Shown in pieces: positions 18,293 to 26,653 of a stretch of 64,000 bases of DNA. The stretch is from Falsiroseomonas sp050563545. GTDB lineage: Bacteria > Pseudomonadota > Alphaproteobacteria > Acetobacterales > Acetobacteraceae. The translations under genes and the position numbers were made by a program. Every line of letters starts with the position of its first letter. The first letter of the stretch is position 1. Location: contig NZ_JBNXUM010000024.1 of NCBI RefSeq assembly GCF_050563545.1, forward strand, positions 1 to 64,000, written 5' to 3'. Below the pieces are notes generated by a model. The model had not been told where the DNA came from, did no database searches, and worked only from the letters and a program-made list of their open reading frames with translations.

Positions 18293-21200
18293 TTGGGAAC
18301 TGACGCGAGCAATTCCGGCGCGCATGGACTGTCAGATGAGAGCCCCCGAGGCGAGATCCCGGCGACCCGGGATCGGCTGCACCTCGTCCTTGACGCTGCG
18401 GATCTCGGCTACTTCGAGCTCGACTTGGCGACGGACACGACGTCGGCTCGATCGCTGCGTCACGATCAGATTTTTGGCTATGCCGCTTTGCAGCGTGACT
18501 GGGGGCGGGCGGTAGCCGAGCAGCACGTCGTCGAGGAGGACCGGCCTGCCTTCCGGAAAGCCTTCGCCGATGCGCTCGACACCGGCAGGCTGGCCGTCGA
18601 GGTGCGGGCGCGTTGGCCGGACGGCTCGGTCCATTGGATCTCGGCGAACGGTCGCACCTACTACGATGGAGCGGGCCGGCCTGTATCCATCGCGGGCGTC
18701 GTCGCAGACATCACCGCCCGGAAGGCGGCAGAGGCCGCCCTGCGCGCAGCGGAAGCAAGGCAGGCATTCCTCGTGCGACTGGGCGACGCGCTGCGCCCGC
18801 TTGATGATCCTGCCGTCATGCAGACCGCGGCCTGCCGGCTGCTTGTCGAGGCGCTCAGCGCGGACCGCGCCAGTTTCGGCGAGTTCCGGACGACGGACGG
18901 CATAGCTCTCTACCGTGCCGGCTATGCACGCGAAGGCATCGCGAGCGTCGCCGCCTGCCGCGAGCTCGCCGACTTCGACGAGGTCGTCGCCGCGCTGCGC
19001 ACGGGCGAGCCCTGCGTCATCGACGACACCGAGGCGTCGCCGCTGCTGACCGAGCGTTCACGGGCTGCCTATCGTGCGCTCGGGATGCGCGCCTTCGCGT
19101 CTGTGCCGCTCTTGCGGGCGGGTGACGTGGCCTGGACGCTGAACGTGAACACCATGGCACCCCGTGCGTGGTCACTCCAGGACATCGCCCTGCTGCGGGA
19201 AGTGGCCGAGCGCACCTGGGACACCGCCGAGCGCGCGCGCGCGGTGGCAGCACTCCGCGTCAGCGAGGAGCTGCACAGCCTGGCCCTCGATGCAGCCGGC
19301 ATGGGCATCTTCGTGCGCGACCTCGATGAAGGTCGGATCGAAGCGGACGAGCGAGCGCTCGAGCTCGCCGGCCTTAATGCCTACGGCCCTCGCGACCGAC
19401 GGGCCGCGCTCTTCGAACGCATCCACCCCGAAGACCGCGATCGTCACACCGCGGCCGTGATTGCTGCGACCAACCCGGGCAGCCCCGGGCTGCTGAGCGA
19501 GACGGTCCATATCGTGCTGCCCGACGGGCGTGATCGCTGGCTTTCCATCAAGGGTCGCACGACCTTCGCAGGCGAGCCGCGGCGGGCCGTGCGCATCGCG
19601 GGCGTCGTCACTGATGTCACGGATATCCGGCAGTCAAGCCGGCTTGCTGAGGAAAGCCAGGAGAGGCTGCGCCTGGCGCAGGCCGTCTCCGGCATCGGCG
19701 TCTTCGACCAGGACATGGCGACCGGCCGCATCGTCTGGAGCGAGGAGCAGGCCCGCATCTACGGGGTTTCCCTGGCCGATATCGGCGCGAGCTACGAAGG
19801 ATGGTGCAGGCTGCTGCTTCCCGAGGACCTTGCTGCGACGGATCGCCAGTTCACCGAGGGAGTCGCGAAGCGCACGCCGCGGCTTCGCAGCGGCTTCCGC
19901 ATTCGCCGTCCGGACGGCGAGATCCGCCACATTGAGGCGATCACCTCGATCACCTACGACGAGGCGGGCACGCCGCTGCGTCTGCTCGGCGTCAACATGG
20001 ATGTGACCGACCGTGCCCGTGCCGTGGCGGCCCTTGCCGAAAGCGAGGAGCGCCTCAGGCTTTCGCAGGAGGCAGCCAGGGTCGGTTTCTGGGATCTCGA
20101 TATTGCCACGGGACGCGTCGTCTGTTCGGCTGAATACTGCCTCCTGTTCGGACTCGATCCCGGCGGACCCGGTCACCGCACCGTGGACGAATGGCTAGCG
20201 CAGCTGCATCCCGGCGATCGTGACAGGGTTCGGGCGGACGCGGCAGCCGCGCGGGTCTCCGGGCGCTACGAGACGGAGTATCGCATCCTGCTGCCCGACG
20301 GCCGCACGCGCTCGCTCATGTCACGCGGGATGGTCCGCTACGACGGCAGCCGGCGGCCGGTTCGCTTCATCGGACTGGTCGCGGACGTAACCGCCCTGCG
20401 CGAAAGCGAGCTTCGGATGCGGCTCGCGATCGAGGGCACCGGTTTCGCAACCTGGGACCACGACGTCCAGAGCGGGAAGACCGTCTGGTCGGCGAACCAC
20501 TTCACGCTGTTCGGCTATGAGCCTGACCCGACCGGCCGGGCCACCTATGCCATGTGGGAAGACTGCCTCCATCCCGAAGATCGGGATTCCGTGAGGAATG
20601 TGTTGCAGGCCGCACGGCAGGACGAGCCGTTCCGGATTGCCTACCGGATTCGGCGCGTCGGCGACCGCGCCGAGCGCTGGATGGAGAGCTTCGGCTGCGT
20701 GGTGGAGAGCATGCCAGACGGCCCGCCACTGCGCAGGCTCGGCGTCACCATGGACATCACTGAGCGACAGAAGCTGGAAGCCGAGCTGCGCCAGGCGCAA
20801 AAGCTCCAGGCGCTGGGTCAGCTCGCCGGCGGCGTTGCGCATGACTTTAACAACGTGCTGCAGGCCGTCACTGGTGGCGTCCGGCTGCTTCTGCGCCAGG
20901 CCGGCGACGCGGACGCGGTCAGGCGCTACGCGGCGGTGGTTCTGCAGTCGGCCGACCGCGCCGCTGCCATCACGCGGCGCCTCCTCGTTCTCGCGCGCCG
21001 CGGGGAATTGCATCCTGAACAGGTGGATGCGGCGGCGCTGCTCGGTTCCATGCGCGACATGCTGGCTTCAGCAATCGGTCCGGGCATCCGGCTGCGGCTT
21101 GCCGCGCCGTCCGGGCTGCCGCCGCTGCTGGCTGATCAGTCCGAACTGCAGACGGCCTTGATCAACCTCGCGACCAATGGCCGCGATGCGATGCCTGATG

Positions 21201-22048
21201 GCGGCACGCTCTCGTTCGAGGTGGAAGCGGAGCGGCATGGCGCGGACACTCCATCGCCCCCGGGCCCGGGGGCGTGGATCCGGATCGCGGTGCGCGATAC
21301 CGGCGTGGGCATGGACCCCGCGACATTGTCCCGCGCGCTCGAGCCGTTCTTCTCGACCAAGCCTGTCGGCCAGGGCACGGGGCTGGGGCTGCCGATGGTC
21401 AAGGGCTTCGTCGAGCAGTCCGGCGGCTCTCTCGTCCTTGACAGCAAGGTCGGACAGGGCACGACGGTGACGCTGTGGCTGCCACAGGCCGGCGGCTTGG
21501 CTGACGGGCGCGAGGCGGGGGCGGAGGCGGAACCGAGCGTCGCCGCGGTCCAACGCATCCGCGTGCTCGTCGTGGACGATGAAGAGCCGGTCCGGGAGAC
21601 GCTGGCCGAGGAACTCGATTATCTCGGCTGCACCGTGACCACGGCCGCGTCAGGGCTGGAGGGGCTCGCCAGGCTCGACGAGAGCCCGGCGATCCAGGCG
21701 ATGATCGCCGACCTCGCGATGCCGGGCATGGACGGTCTTTCTCTGATCCAAGAAGCGCGCAAGCGGCGCCCCGGCCTGCCGGTCGTCCTCCTCACGGGCT
21801 ATGCGGGCGACATTGCCGAGCCCGGGACAGCTGGAACCGAAGCGCCCTTCCGGCTTCTGTCCAAACCCTCGTCCGGCACGCACATCGTCGAGGCTCTGAC
21901 CGATCTGCTCGGAGCGCGACCGGGCGAACGCGTGAATGTCGCGGATCCTGCAGACCTAGCGCTGCGCCGACCAGACCAGGATCAGCAGCCCCAGCGCGAT
22001 CCGATACCAGCCAAAGGGGGCAAAGCCGATCCGGCTGATCTTGGCTAA
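18293..22048 (+). CDS. Hybrid sensor histidine kinase with PAS/GAF array and receiver
   Basis: 1251 aa, no clear transmembrane helices. Order: PAS/PAC (~30-145, ending GVVADITARKAAE), GAF (~155-310), then four more PAS/PAC units (to ~835; PAC endings VVTDVTDI, VNMDVTDRA, LVADVTAL, VTMDITERQ). A HisKA-type phosphoacceptor follows with His850 in GQLAGGVAHDFNNVLQ. HATPase follows (N box around 958-962, then DTGVGMD, GTGLGLPMVKG). The receiver has VVDDEEPVR and phosphoacceptor Asp1140 (ADLAMPGMDG). A TTG start at 18293 is assumed. The last ~31 codons run antisense across the 3' end of the uppP remnant, so the natural stop has probably been lost. It senses unknown cytosolic signals. Confidence 0.85.
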   Translation: MGTDASNSGAHGLSDESPRGEIPATRDRLHLVLDAADLGYFELDLATDTTSARSLRHDQIFGYAALQRDWGRAVAEQHVVEEDRPAFRKAFADALDTGRLAVEVRARWPDGSVHWISANGRTYYDGAGRPVSIAGVVADITARKAAEAALRAAEARQAFLVRLGDALRPLDDPAVMQTAACRLLVEALSADRASFGEFRTTDGIALYRAGYAREGIASVAACRELADFDEVVAALRTGEPCVIDDTEASPLLTERSRAAYRALGMRAFASVPLLRAGDVAWTLNVNTMAPRAWSLQDIALLREVAERTWDTAERARAVAALRVSEELHSLALDAAGMGIFVRDLDEGRIEADERALELAGLNAYGPRDRRAALFERIHPEDRDRHTAAVIAATNPGSPGLLSETVHIVLPDGRDRWLSIKGRTTFAGEPRRAVRIAGVVTDVTDIRQSSRLAEESQERLRLAQAVSGIGVFDQDMATGRIVWSEEQARIYGVSLADIGASYEGWCRLLLPEDLAATDRQFTEGVAKRTPRLRSGFRIRRPDGEIRHIEAITSITYDEAGTPLRLLGVNMDVTDRARAVAALAESEERLRLSQEAARVGFWDLDIATGRVVCSAEYCLLFGLDPGGPGHRTVDEWLAQLHPGDRDRVRADAAAARVSGRYETEYRILLPDGRTRSLMSRGMVRYDGSRRPVRFIGLVADVTALRESELRMRLAIEGTGFATWDHDVQSGKTVWSANHFTLFGYEPDPTGRATYAMWEDCLHPEDRDSVRNVLQAARQDEPFRIAYRIRRVGDRAERWMESFGCVVESMPDGPPLRRLGVTMDITERQKLEAELRQAQKLQALGQLAGGVAHDFNNVLQAVTGGVRLLLRQAGDADAVRRYAAVVLQSADRAAAITRRLLVLARRGELHPEQVDAAALLGSMRDMLASAIGPGIRLRLAAPSGLPPLLADQSELQTALINLATNGRDAMPDGGTLSFEVEAERHGADTPSPPGPGAWIRIAVRDTGVGMDPATLSRALEPFFSTKPVGQGTGLGLPMVKGFVEQSGGSLVLDSKVGQGTTVTLWLPQAGGLADGREAGAEAEPSVAAVQRIRVLVVDDEEPVRETLAEELDYLGCTVTTAASGLEGLARLDESPAIQAMIADLAMPGMDGLSLIQEARKRRPGLPVVLLTGYAGDIAEPGTAGTEAPFRLLSKPSSGTHIVEALTDLLGARPGERVNVADPADLALRRPDQDQQPQRDPIPAKGGKADPADLG

Positions 22049-22357
22049 TATCCACCGCAGCACGGCCAATGCGACCACAAAGGATACCGCAAAGTCGATC
22101 ATGAGCTGGCCCAGCCCGACTTCGTCCAGCGATGCGCGTCCCTGCCACAAGCTGTAGACGGTGGCGGCCAGCATGGTGGGGGTGGCGAGCATGAAGCTGA
22201 GCTCCATGGTCGTGCGGCGATCCACCCCAGCCAGCAGCGCCACGATGATGGTCGCCGCGGAGCGCGACGTGCCCGGGATCATGGCCAGTGCCTGCCCGAG
22301 GCCGGTCAGCAGCGCCGTCGAGGCTCCGATCTCCAGCACCGAGCCGATCCGGCGTGT
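21956..22357 (-). pseudogene. uppP: Undecaprenyl-diphosphatase (UppP/BacA), 5'-truncated
   Basis: The C-terminal half of UppP remains: RRIGS, then LGQALAMIPGTSRSAATIIV (the conserved PGTSRS phosphate-binding motif), ELSFMLATPTMLAATVYSLW, and the ending GWYRIALGLLILVWSAQR. The first half, including the E-x3-E and SSTGH-type catalytic region, is absent. The frame stops matching at about 22357, exactly where an IS3-like terminal repeat begins, so insertion removed the 5' part. A functional uppP elsewhere must be assumed. The 3' 93 nt overlap the histidine-kinase frame on the other strand. Confidence 0.8.
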
Positions 22358-22620
22358 GGGCTTCCCCCGCCTTCGCGGACACTGTTACCCGGCTGATGCC
22401 GCGCGATGGAACGCTGCTGCTTTCTGCTCGGGCGCGACATAGGCGAGCGCGGAGTGCGAGCGGCGTCGGTTATAGAATTCCTCGATGTAGTGGAACACGT
22501 CAGCCCTGGCCTCGTCGCGCGTCTGGTAGTCGGCTTCCTCGACGAGCTCGCCTTTCACGTGGAAGAGAAGCTCTCCATCGGCGGCGTTCCGCCGAGCCTG
22601 GAGCAGCGCCCGATCGGTCG
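22356..22620 (-). mobile_element. IS3-family fragment (end plus 3' part of orfB)
   Basis: On the minus strand, YQTRDEARADVFHYIEEFYN followed by RRRSHSALAYVAPEQKA and a TAA at 22385-22387 is the C terminus of an IS3-type OrfB integrase. Upstream, near 22565, one extra base breaks the MESFFHVKGELVEEA block. The presumed terminal repeat (TGTCCGCGAAGGCGGGGG on the minus strand) occupies about 22362-22380. The rest of the element and its other end are missing; beyond 22620 no IS3 similarity was seen. Confidence 0.7.
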
Positions 22621-22719
22621 GCCCCTGGGCTGCTCGACTTGTCGACTATCGGCCGTGGGCTGTACCAGCCCCTCCCGAATCCTCGGCAAGCGTTCTCGAC
22701 GTCGCAGCAGGCTGGGTCG

Positions 22720-23697
22720 TCATTCCACGCGAATGCCGAGACGCCTGATCAGCGGCCCCCAGCGGTCGTATTCGGACCGGATGTAGCGCCCGAGATCGTC
22801 GACTGTCGAGCTCTGCGGCACGAAGCCCAGCTGCGCGAAGCGTTCCTTCGTCACCTCGGACTGGACGGCGGCGGTGACGGCGGCGTTGAGGATCGCGATG
22901 GTCTCGCGCGGCGTCGCGGCGGGCGCGACGACCGCGAACCAGGTGAAGGCCACAAGATCGGGATGGCCGGATTCCGCGAATGTCGGCACGTCGGGCACGA
23001 CCGGCGAGCGGACGTCGTCGAAGTTGCCGATGATGCGGATGTGCCCCGACGCATGCAGCGGTGCCAGGGTGGCGAGCGCGTCGACGAGCGCATCGACATT
23101 GCCCGCTGCGAGATCGTTGAGCGCCGGCGCCGTGCCGCGATAGGGCACCTCGGTCATGTCGAGCCCGAGCGAGAGATTGGCGAGCGCATTCACGAGCTGC
23201 GAATTGGCGCCGGTGCCAGGCGAGCCGTAGTTCAGCCTGCCCGGCCTGGCGCGCACATAGTTGCGGAACTCGGCGATCGTGTGCACCGGCAGGGCAGTCT
23301 TTACCGCCAGGCCCAGCGGCACCTTCACCGCCATACCGACCGGAGCGAAGTCCTCCACCCGATAGGGCAGCCGTGCATAGATGTGCGGGTTGGTGCAGAG
23401 CGTCGTCGTCGGCACCATAAGCAGCGTGTGCCCATCAGGCGTCGCCGTCGCGACGGCACGGGCACCAAGGATGGTGCTGTCGCCCGGCCGGTTCTCAACG
23501 ATGACCTGGGTCCGAAGAGGTGCTCGCATCTGCTCGGCGATCACGCGCGATGCGACATCGGTCGGTCCGCCCGCCGCATAAGGCACGACCAGCGTCACCG
23601 GGCGGTTCGGGAATCCCTGGCCCCGGGCCGGTCCGGCGGCGAACGCCGCCAGGCCCATTGAGGCCGCGAGCGCGCCCCGGCGCGTCGTCGCCGTCAT
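22720..23697 (-). CDS. Bug/TctC-family periplasmic solute receptor (1)
   Basis: 325 aa. A Tat-like leader (TTRRGALAAS) ends near residue 26. The mature start is GFPNRPVTLVVPYAAGGPTD, the family hallmark, followed by ENRPGDSTILGARAVATA and NYGSPGTGANSQLVNALA. Bug proteins bind small carboxylates and normally deliver them to TctAB permeases, but none is nearby. It follows the amidohydrolase by 58 nt and probably belongs to the TetR-amidohydrolase-Bug unit. The ENRPGDST stretch differs a little from the usual ENRPGAGG. Confidence 0.9.
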   Translation of the reverse strand: MTATTRRGALAASMGLAAFAAGPARGQGFPNRPVTLVVPYAAGGPTDVASRVIAEQMRAPLRTQVIVENRPGDSTILGARAVATATPDGHTLLMVPTTTLCTNPHIYARLPYRVEDFAPVGMAVKVPLGLAVKTALPVHTIAEFRNYVRARPGRLNYGSPGTGANSQLVNALANLSLGLDMTEVPYRGTAPALNDLAAGNVDALVDALATLAPLHASGHIRIIGNFDDVRSPVVPDVPTFAESGHPDLVAFTWFAVVAPAATPRETIAILNAAVTAAVQSEVTKERFAQLGFVPQSSTVDDLGRYIRSEYDRWGPLIRRLGIRVE

Positions 23698-23755
23698 GAA
23701 CGTCTTCCTCCGACTTGCCTTTGTGGGCCGAGGCTCGTGCAGGGGTAGTCGAGAG

Positions 23756-24817
23756 TCAATCCGAATTTTCCTCGGAAATCAGCTGCGGCAGGCTGTAGGT
23801 CCGTGCCGCCGTGTCGTGGAACAACGCCGCCTTTTCGTCAGCCGAGGCGTCGGCCGCGATGCGCTTGAAGGCGTTCCAGGCCACGGCATAGGAGAACATG
23901 GCCTTGTCCACCGGGAAGTTGCTCTCGAACATGCAGCGCGCGGCGCCGAAGGCCTCGATGCAGGTCGCGAACCACGGCCGCCAGCGCGCCGCGAGTTCGG
24001 CCGAGCCAGGCGGCACCGGCCGGTCATGGTGGCGTGCGCCGGTGATGATCATGCCCAGGCCGCCGAGCTTCACGACGACGTTCGGGCACCGCGCCAGCGC
24101 TTCGATGTCGTGCCGCCACGCCGCGAAGATGTTCTCTGGCTGCGTCTGATAGGGACCGATGCCCAGCGGGCACCCCAGATGGTCCAGCACGATCCGCAAC
24201 CTCGGCAGCGACTGCGCCACCGCCGTGAGTTCCGGGAGCTGCGCGTGGTAGAGCATGGCATCGAAACTCAGCCCGAGCCTGGCGAGCACGCCAAGCCCGG
24301 CCCTGACCTCCGGCGTAGCCAGCATGCCCGGCGGCGCGGGGCGGAGCACGATGCCGTCGGGGAAATGCTCGTCGCGCGCGAAGCTCTGCCGGACGCCGCG
24401 CAGGCTTCCCTGCGCAGCGGCCAGATGCGCTTCGATCACCTCCTCGACCTTCTCGCCGAGCCGGAGGTCGGCATGCACCACCATGCCGGCGGCGATGGCG
24501 GTACGGACGCCTGCGGCCCTCGCGGCCTCGGCGATGGCGACCACGCTCTCGGTTTCGCCGACCGGCCGCAGACGATCGGGGCCGGTCTCGCGATAGGCGT
24601 AATGCGCCTCGACGAAGACGGTCGCGCGGACGTCGTGGCCGCTCGCGAGGTCGGCGGCGATCTCATCCCGCAGATAGGGCACGCCATCCTGCACCCAGAG
24701 GTGATGATGCGGGTCGATGATCGGCTGGCCGGGGTCGAGGATTGCCTCTTCGTGCAGCGCGAGCCAGGCGGGGCGGGGCGCGGGATAGCGATAGGGGCCC
24801 GTCACGTCGAGCGCCAT
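23756..24817 (-). CDS. Amidohydrolase_2-family metal-dependent hydrolase
   Basis: 353 aa TIM-barrel protein. The metal motif HHHLW is near residue 37 (IIDPHHHLWV). Further barrel-end residues are FVEAHY, LDHLGCPLG, and a terminal Asn/Asp in CMFESNFPVDKAMFSY. The family includes L-rhamnono- and fuconolactonases and 2-pyrone-4,6-dicarboxylate hydrolase. Lactone or amide cleavage is therefore likely, though the substrate is unknown. It is paralogous to the gene at 57076-58119. It sits between a TetR gene and a Bug receptor on the same strand. Confidence 0.88.
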   Translation of the reverse strand: MALDVTGPYRYPAPRPAWLALHEEAILDPGQPIIDPHHHLWVQDGVPYLRDEIAADLASGHDVRATVFVEAHYAYRETGPDRLRPVGETESVVAIAEAARAAGVRTAIAAGMVVHADLRLGEKVEEVIEAHLAAAQGSLRGVRQSFARDEHFPDGIVLRPAPPGMLATPEVRAGLGVLARLGLSFDAMLYHAQLPELTAVAQSLPRLRIVLDHLGCPLGIGPYQTQPENIFAAWRHDIEALARCPNVVVKLGGLGMIITGARHHDRPVPPGSAELAARWRPWFATCIEAFGAARCMFESNFPVDKAMFSYAVAWNAFKRIAADASADEKAALFHDTAARTYSLPQLISEENSD

Positions 24818-24854
24818 GGCGTGGTCTTCCCTCTTCCGGAATGGGTGTCGGTCT

Positions 24855-25610
24855 CTACGGCCGCTTGGCAGTCCGGGCGCGGGGACGCGCCGGCAGGCGC
24901 TTGGTGTCGGGAAGCGGCGGCAGCAGCGCCGCGATCAGCCGTCCCAGAATGGAATTGGTGGCCTTCATGAGATCCCGCGGCTTGCGGTAGATCAGCCAGG
25001 TGATGATGATCTGGTTGACAGAGCCGTTGAGGATGGTCGCCGTCTCGTAGGGATTGGCATCGGCGGCCCACTCGCCCTGCGCCTCGCCCTCCCGAAGGAG
25101 CCAGAGGATGACGCGGACGTAGTCGTCCACGGCGTGCCTCACCGGGCTGTCGCCCACCAGCACGCTGGGCCAGATCTCGAGGTAGAGCGTCCGCGCCCAG
25201 TCGGGATTGCGCCGCGCGAAGTCCGCGGCAAGCCAGAGATACAGCCGCAGCCGTTCCCGCGCGCTCAGGGTCGCCGGCGCGACCTCGGCATACTCCCGGT
25301 AAAACCGCGCAAGGTGCGTGCTGGGGACCGCGAAGGCGATGTCTTCCTTGCTCGGGTAGTACTCGTAGATCGAGGAGACCGGCACGCCCGCCTCGGCCGC
25401 GATGTCGCCGAGCCGCGCGCGAGAGATGCCATCACGCGCGAAGACCAGCAGCGCCGCGCGCAGGATCTCCTGCTGGCGCTTGCGCGAGCGTTCCTGCTTC
25501 GGCTGCTCGCCGGATGAAGCGGGCTCGCGCGCGAGCCCGGCCAGGAAATCGGTCCAGCCCGCCGGGGTCATCGACCCGGTCACGGCGCGCGCCGGATGTT
25601 GGCTGGTCAT
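24855..25610 (-). CDS. TetR/AcrR-family transcriptional regulator
   Basis: 251 aa. The HTH is at about residues 45-92 (QQEILRAALLVFARDGISRA, then VPVSSIYEYYPSKEDIAFAV). The C-terminal domain ends in an Arg/Pro-rich tail (RLPARPRARTAKRP). ATG at 25610 is preferred to upstream in-frame starts. It is divergent from the MBL-ligase-Liv operon and leads the minus-strand amidohydrolase-Bug pair. It is therefore the probable regulator of both, most likely through the palindrome at 25728-25748. Confidence 0.88.
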   Translation of the reverse strand: MTSQHPARAVTGSMTPAGWTDFLAGLAREPASSGEQPKQERSRKRQQEILRAALLVFARDGISRARLGDIAAEAGVPVSSIYEYYPSKEDIAFAVPSTHLARFYREYAEVAPATLSARERLRLYLWLAADFARRNPDWARTLYLEIWPSVLVGDSPVRHAVDDYVRVILWLLREGEAQGEWAADANPYETATILNGSVNQIIITWLIYRKPRDLMKATNSILGRLIAALLPPLPDTKRLPARPRARTAKRP

Positions 25611-25727
25611 CGGGCGTGCCTTGCCTTTCCACTGAGGGCCGGCCCGCCGGGACAGGGGGCGACGCCGGTCGATGCCTACGGGCGACGGCGACGGACCGCA
25701 AGCGCCGCGCGTCGATGTGGAATCACT

Positions 25728-25748
25728 AAACTGAATAATTTTCGGTTT
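25728..25748. promoter_or_regulatory. Candidate TetR operator in the divergent promoter region
   Basis: An inverted repeat, AAACTGAA and TTCGGTTT, separated by TAATT, matches at 7 of 8 arm positions. It is a rare AT-rich island in this DNA, located 118 nt upstream of the TetR ATG and about 125 nt upstream of the MBL gene. A second palindrome TTGACGTCAA follows at 25754-25763. Position and symmetry fit a TetR dimer site; no binding data exist. Confidence 0.5.
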
Positions 25749-25873
25749 TATGCTTGACGTCAACGGCGGCTTGCCCGGAAACTGCCGCCTGCCAAGAGCA
25801 AGATCGATCGGGGAAGGATCGCCCATGTGCCATCGCCAGAGCATGCCAAGGTCGCGGCCGGGCTGACGCGCCG

Positions 25874-26653
25874 GTGTTCGAGATCCATACGCTGCGGGTG
25901 GGCGAACTGCTGCTGCCGCATAACGGCGGCATCCTCCGCGATCCGATTCATGCCTGGCTGGTCACGGACGGCGCGAGGTCGATCCTGGTCGACAGCGGCA
26001 TGCCGGACATGGCGGAAGTCCGCCGCCGGCTGAACGTGGACGGCAGCGGCGGCGGCCATGAATCGCTTCGCGAGGCCCTCGCCCGCATCGGCAGGAAGCC
26101 GGAGGACGTCAGCCACGTCGTGCTGACCCACCTGCATTTCGACCACGCCTGGAACCTCGACCTGTTCCCGCAGGCGTGCGCCATCGTGCAGCGCGACGAG
26201 GTAATGCACGCGATCGACCCCGTGCCGACGCAGAGGATCTACTATCTGCGGGAAGCCGTGACGGGCCTGCTGGGACGCAAGCGGCCTTCGGCGTTCCGCC
26301 TGGTCGATGGTGACGTCGATTTCCTGCCGGGATTTCGACTGCTGAAGACGCCCGGACACACGCCGGGCATGCAGGTGGCGATCGTCGATACCGCGCGCGG
26401 TCGGGTCGGCCTTGTCTCCGATCTCGGCGATCACTACCGGTACTGGTACCCCGCGGATCCGCGCGCCAACGAAGCGCCACTGCGCTTCCTGAGCGGCAGC
26501 TTCATGCCGGGTCCGATCCGCAGCGAGGGCGAGCTGGCCTATGCCGACAGCATGCGACGGGTGAAGGATCTCGCGGAGATCGTGGTGCCTGCGCATGACG
26601 CGCGCATCCCGGTGCAACTGCCGCGCGACTGGTTCGAGCTTCCGCCGGGGTGA
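25874..26653 (+). CDS. MBL-fold metallo-hydrolase
   Basis: About 259 aa from a GTG start (VFEIHTLRVGELLLPHNGG). Zn ligands are visible in THLHFDHAWNLD (HxHxDH), in the TPGHTPGMQV histidine, in the SDLGDHY aspartate, and a late His in VVPAHDARI. This is the lactonase/quorum-quenching-like branch of the superfamily. The start is uncertain, as no strong ribosome site is visible and the frame is open back to 25754. It is first in the plus-strand catabolic operon; its stop overlaps the next start (TGATG). It may hydrolyse a lactone or thioester intermediate. Confidence 0.82.
   Translation: MFEIHTLRVGELLLPHNGGILRDPIHAWLVTDGARSILVDSGMPDMAEVRRRLNVDGSGGGHESLREALARIGRKPEDVSHVVLTHLHFDHAWNLDLFPQACAIVQRDEVMHAIDPVPTQRIYYLREAVTGLLGRKRPSAFRLVDGDVDFLPGFRLLKTPGHTPGMQVAIVDTARGRVGLVSDLGDHYRYWYPADPRANEAPLRFLSGSFMPGPIRSEGELAYADSMRRVKDLAEIVVPAHDARIPVQLPRDWFELPPG

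Noticed and set aside
25735..25751. ATA-N11-TAT resembling site B of the composite operator
   Set aside because: Only about 10 of 17 bases match and no site A lies 14 nt upstream; it is better explained as part of the TetR palindrome.
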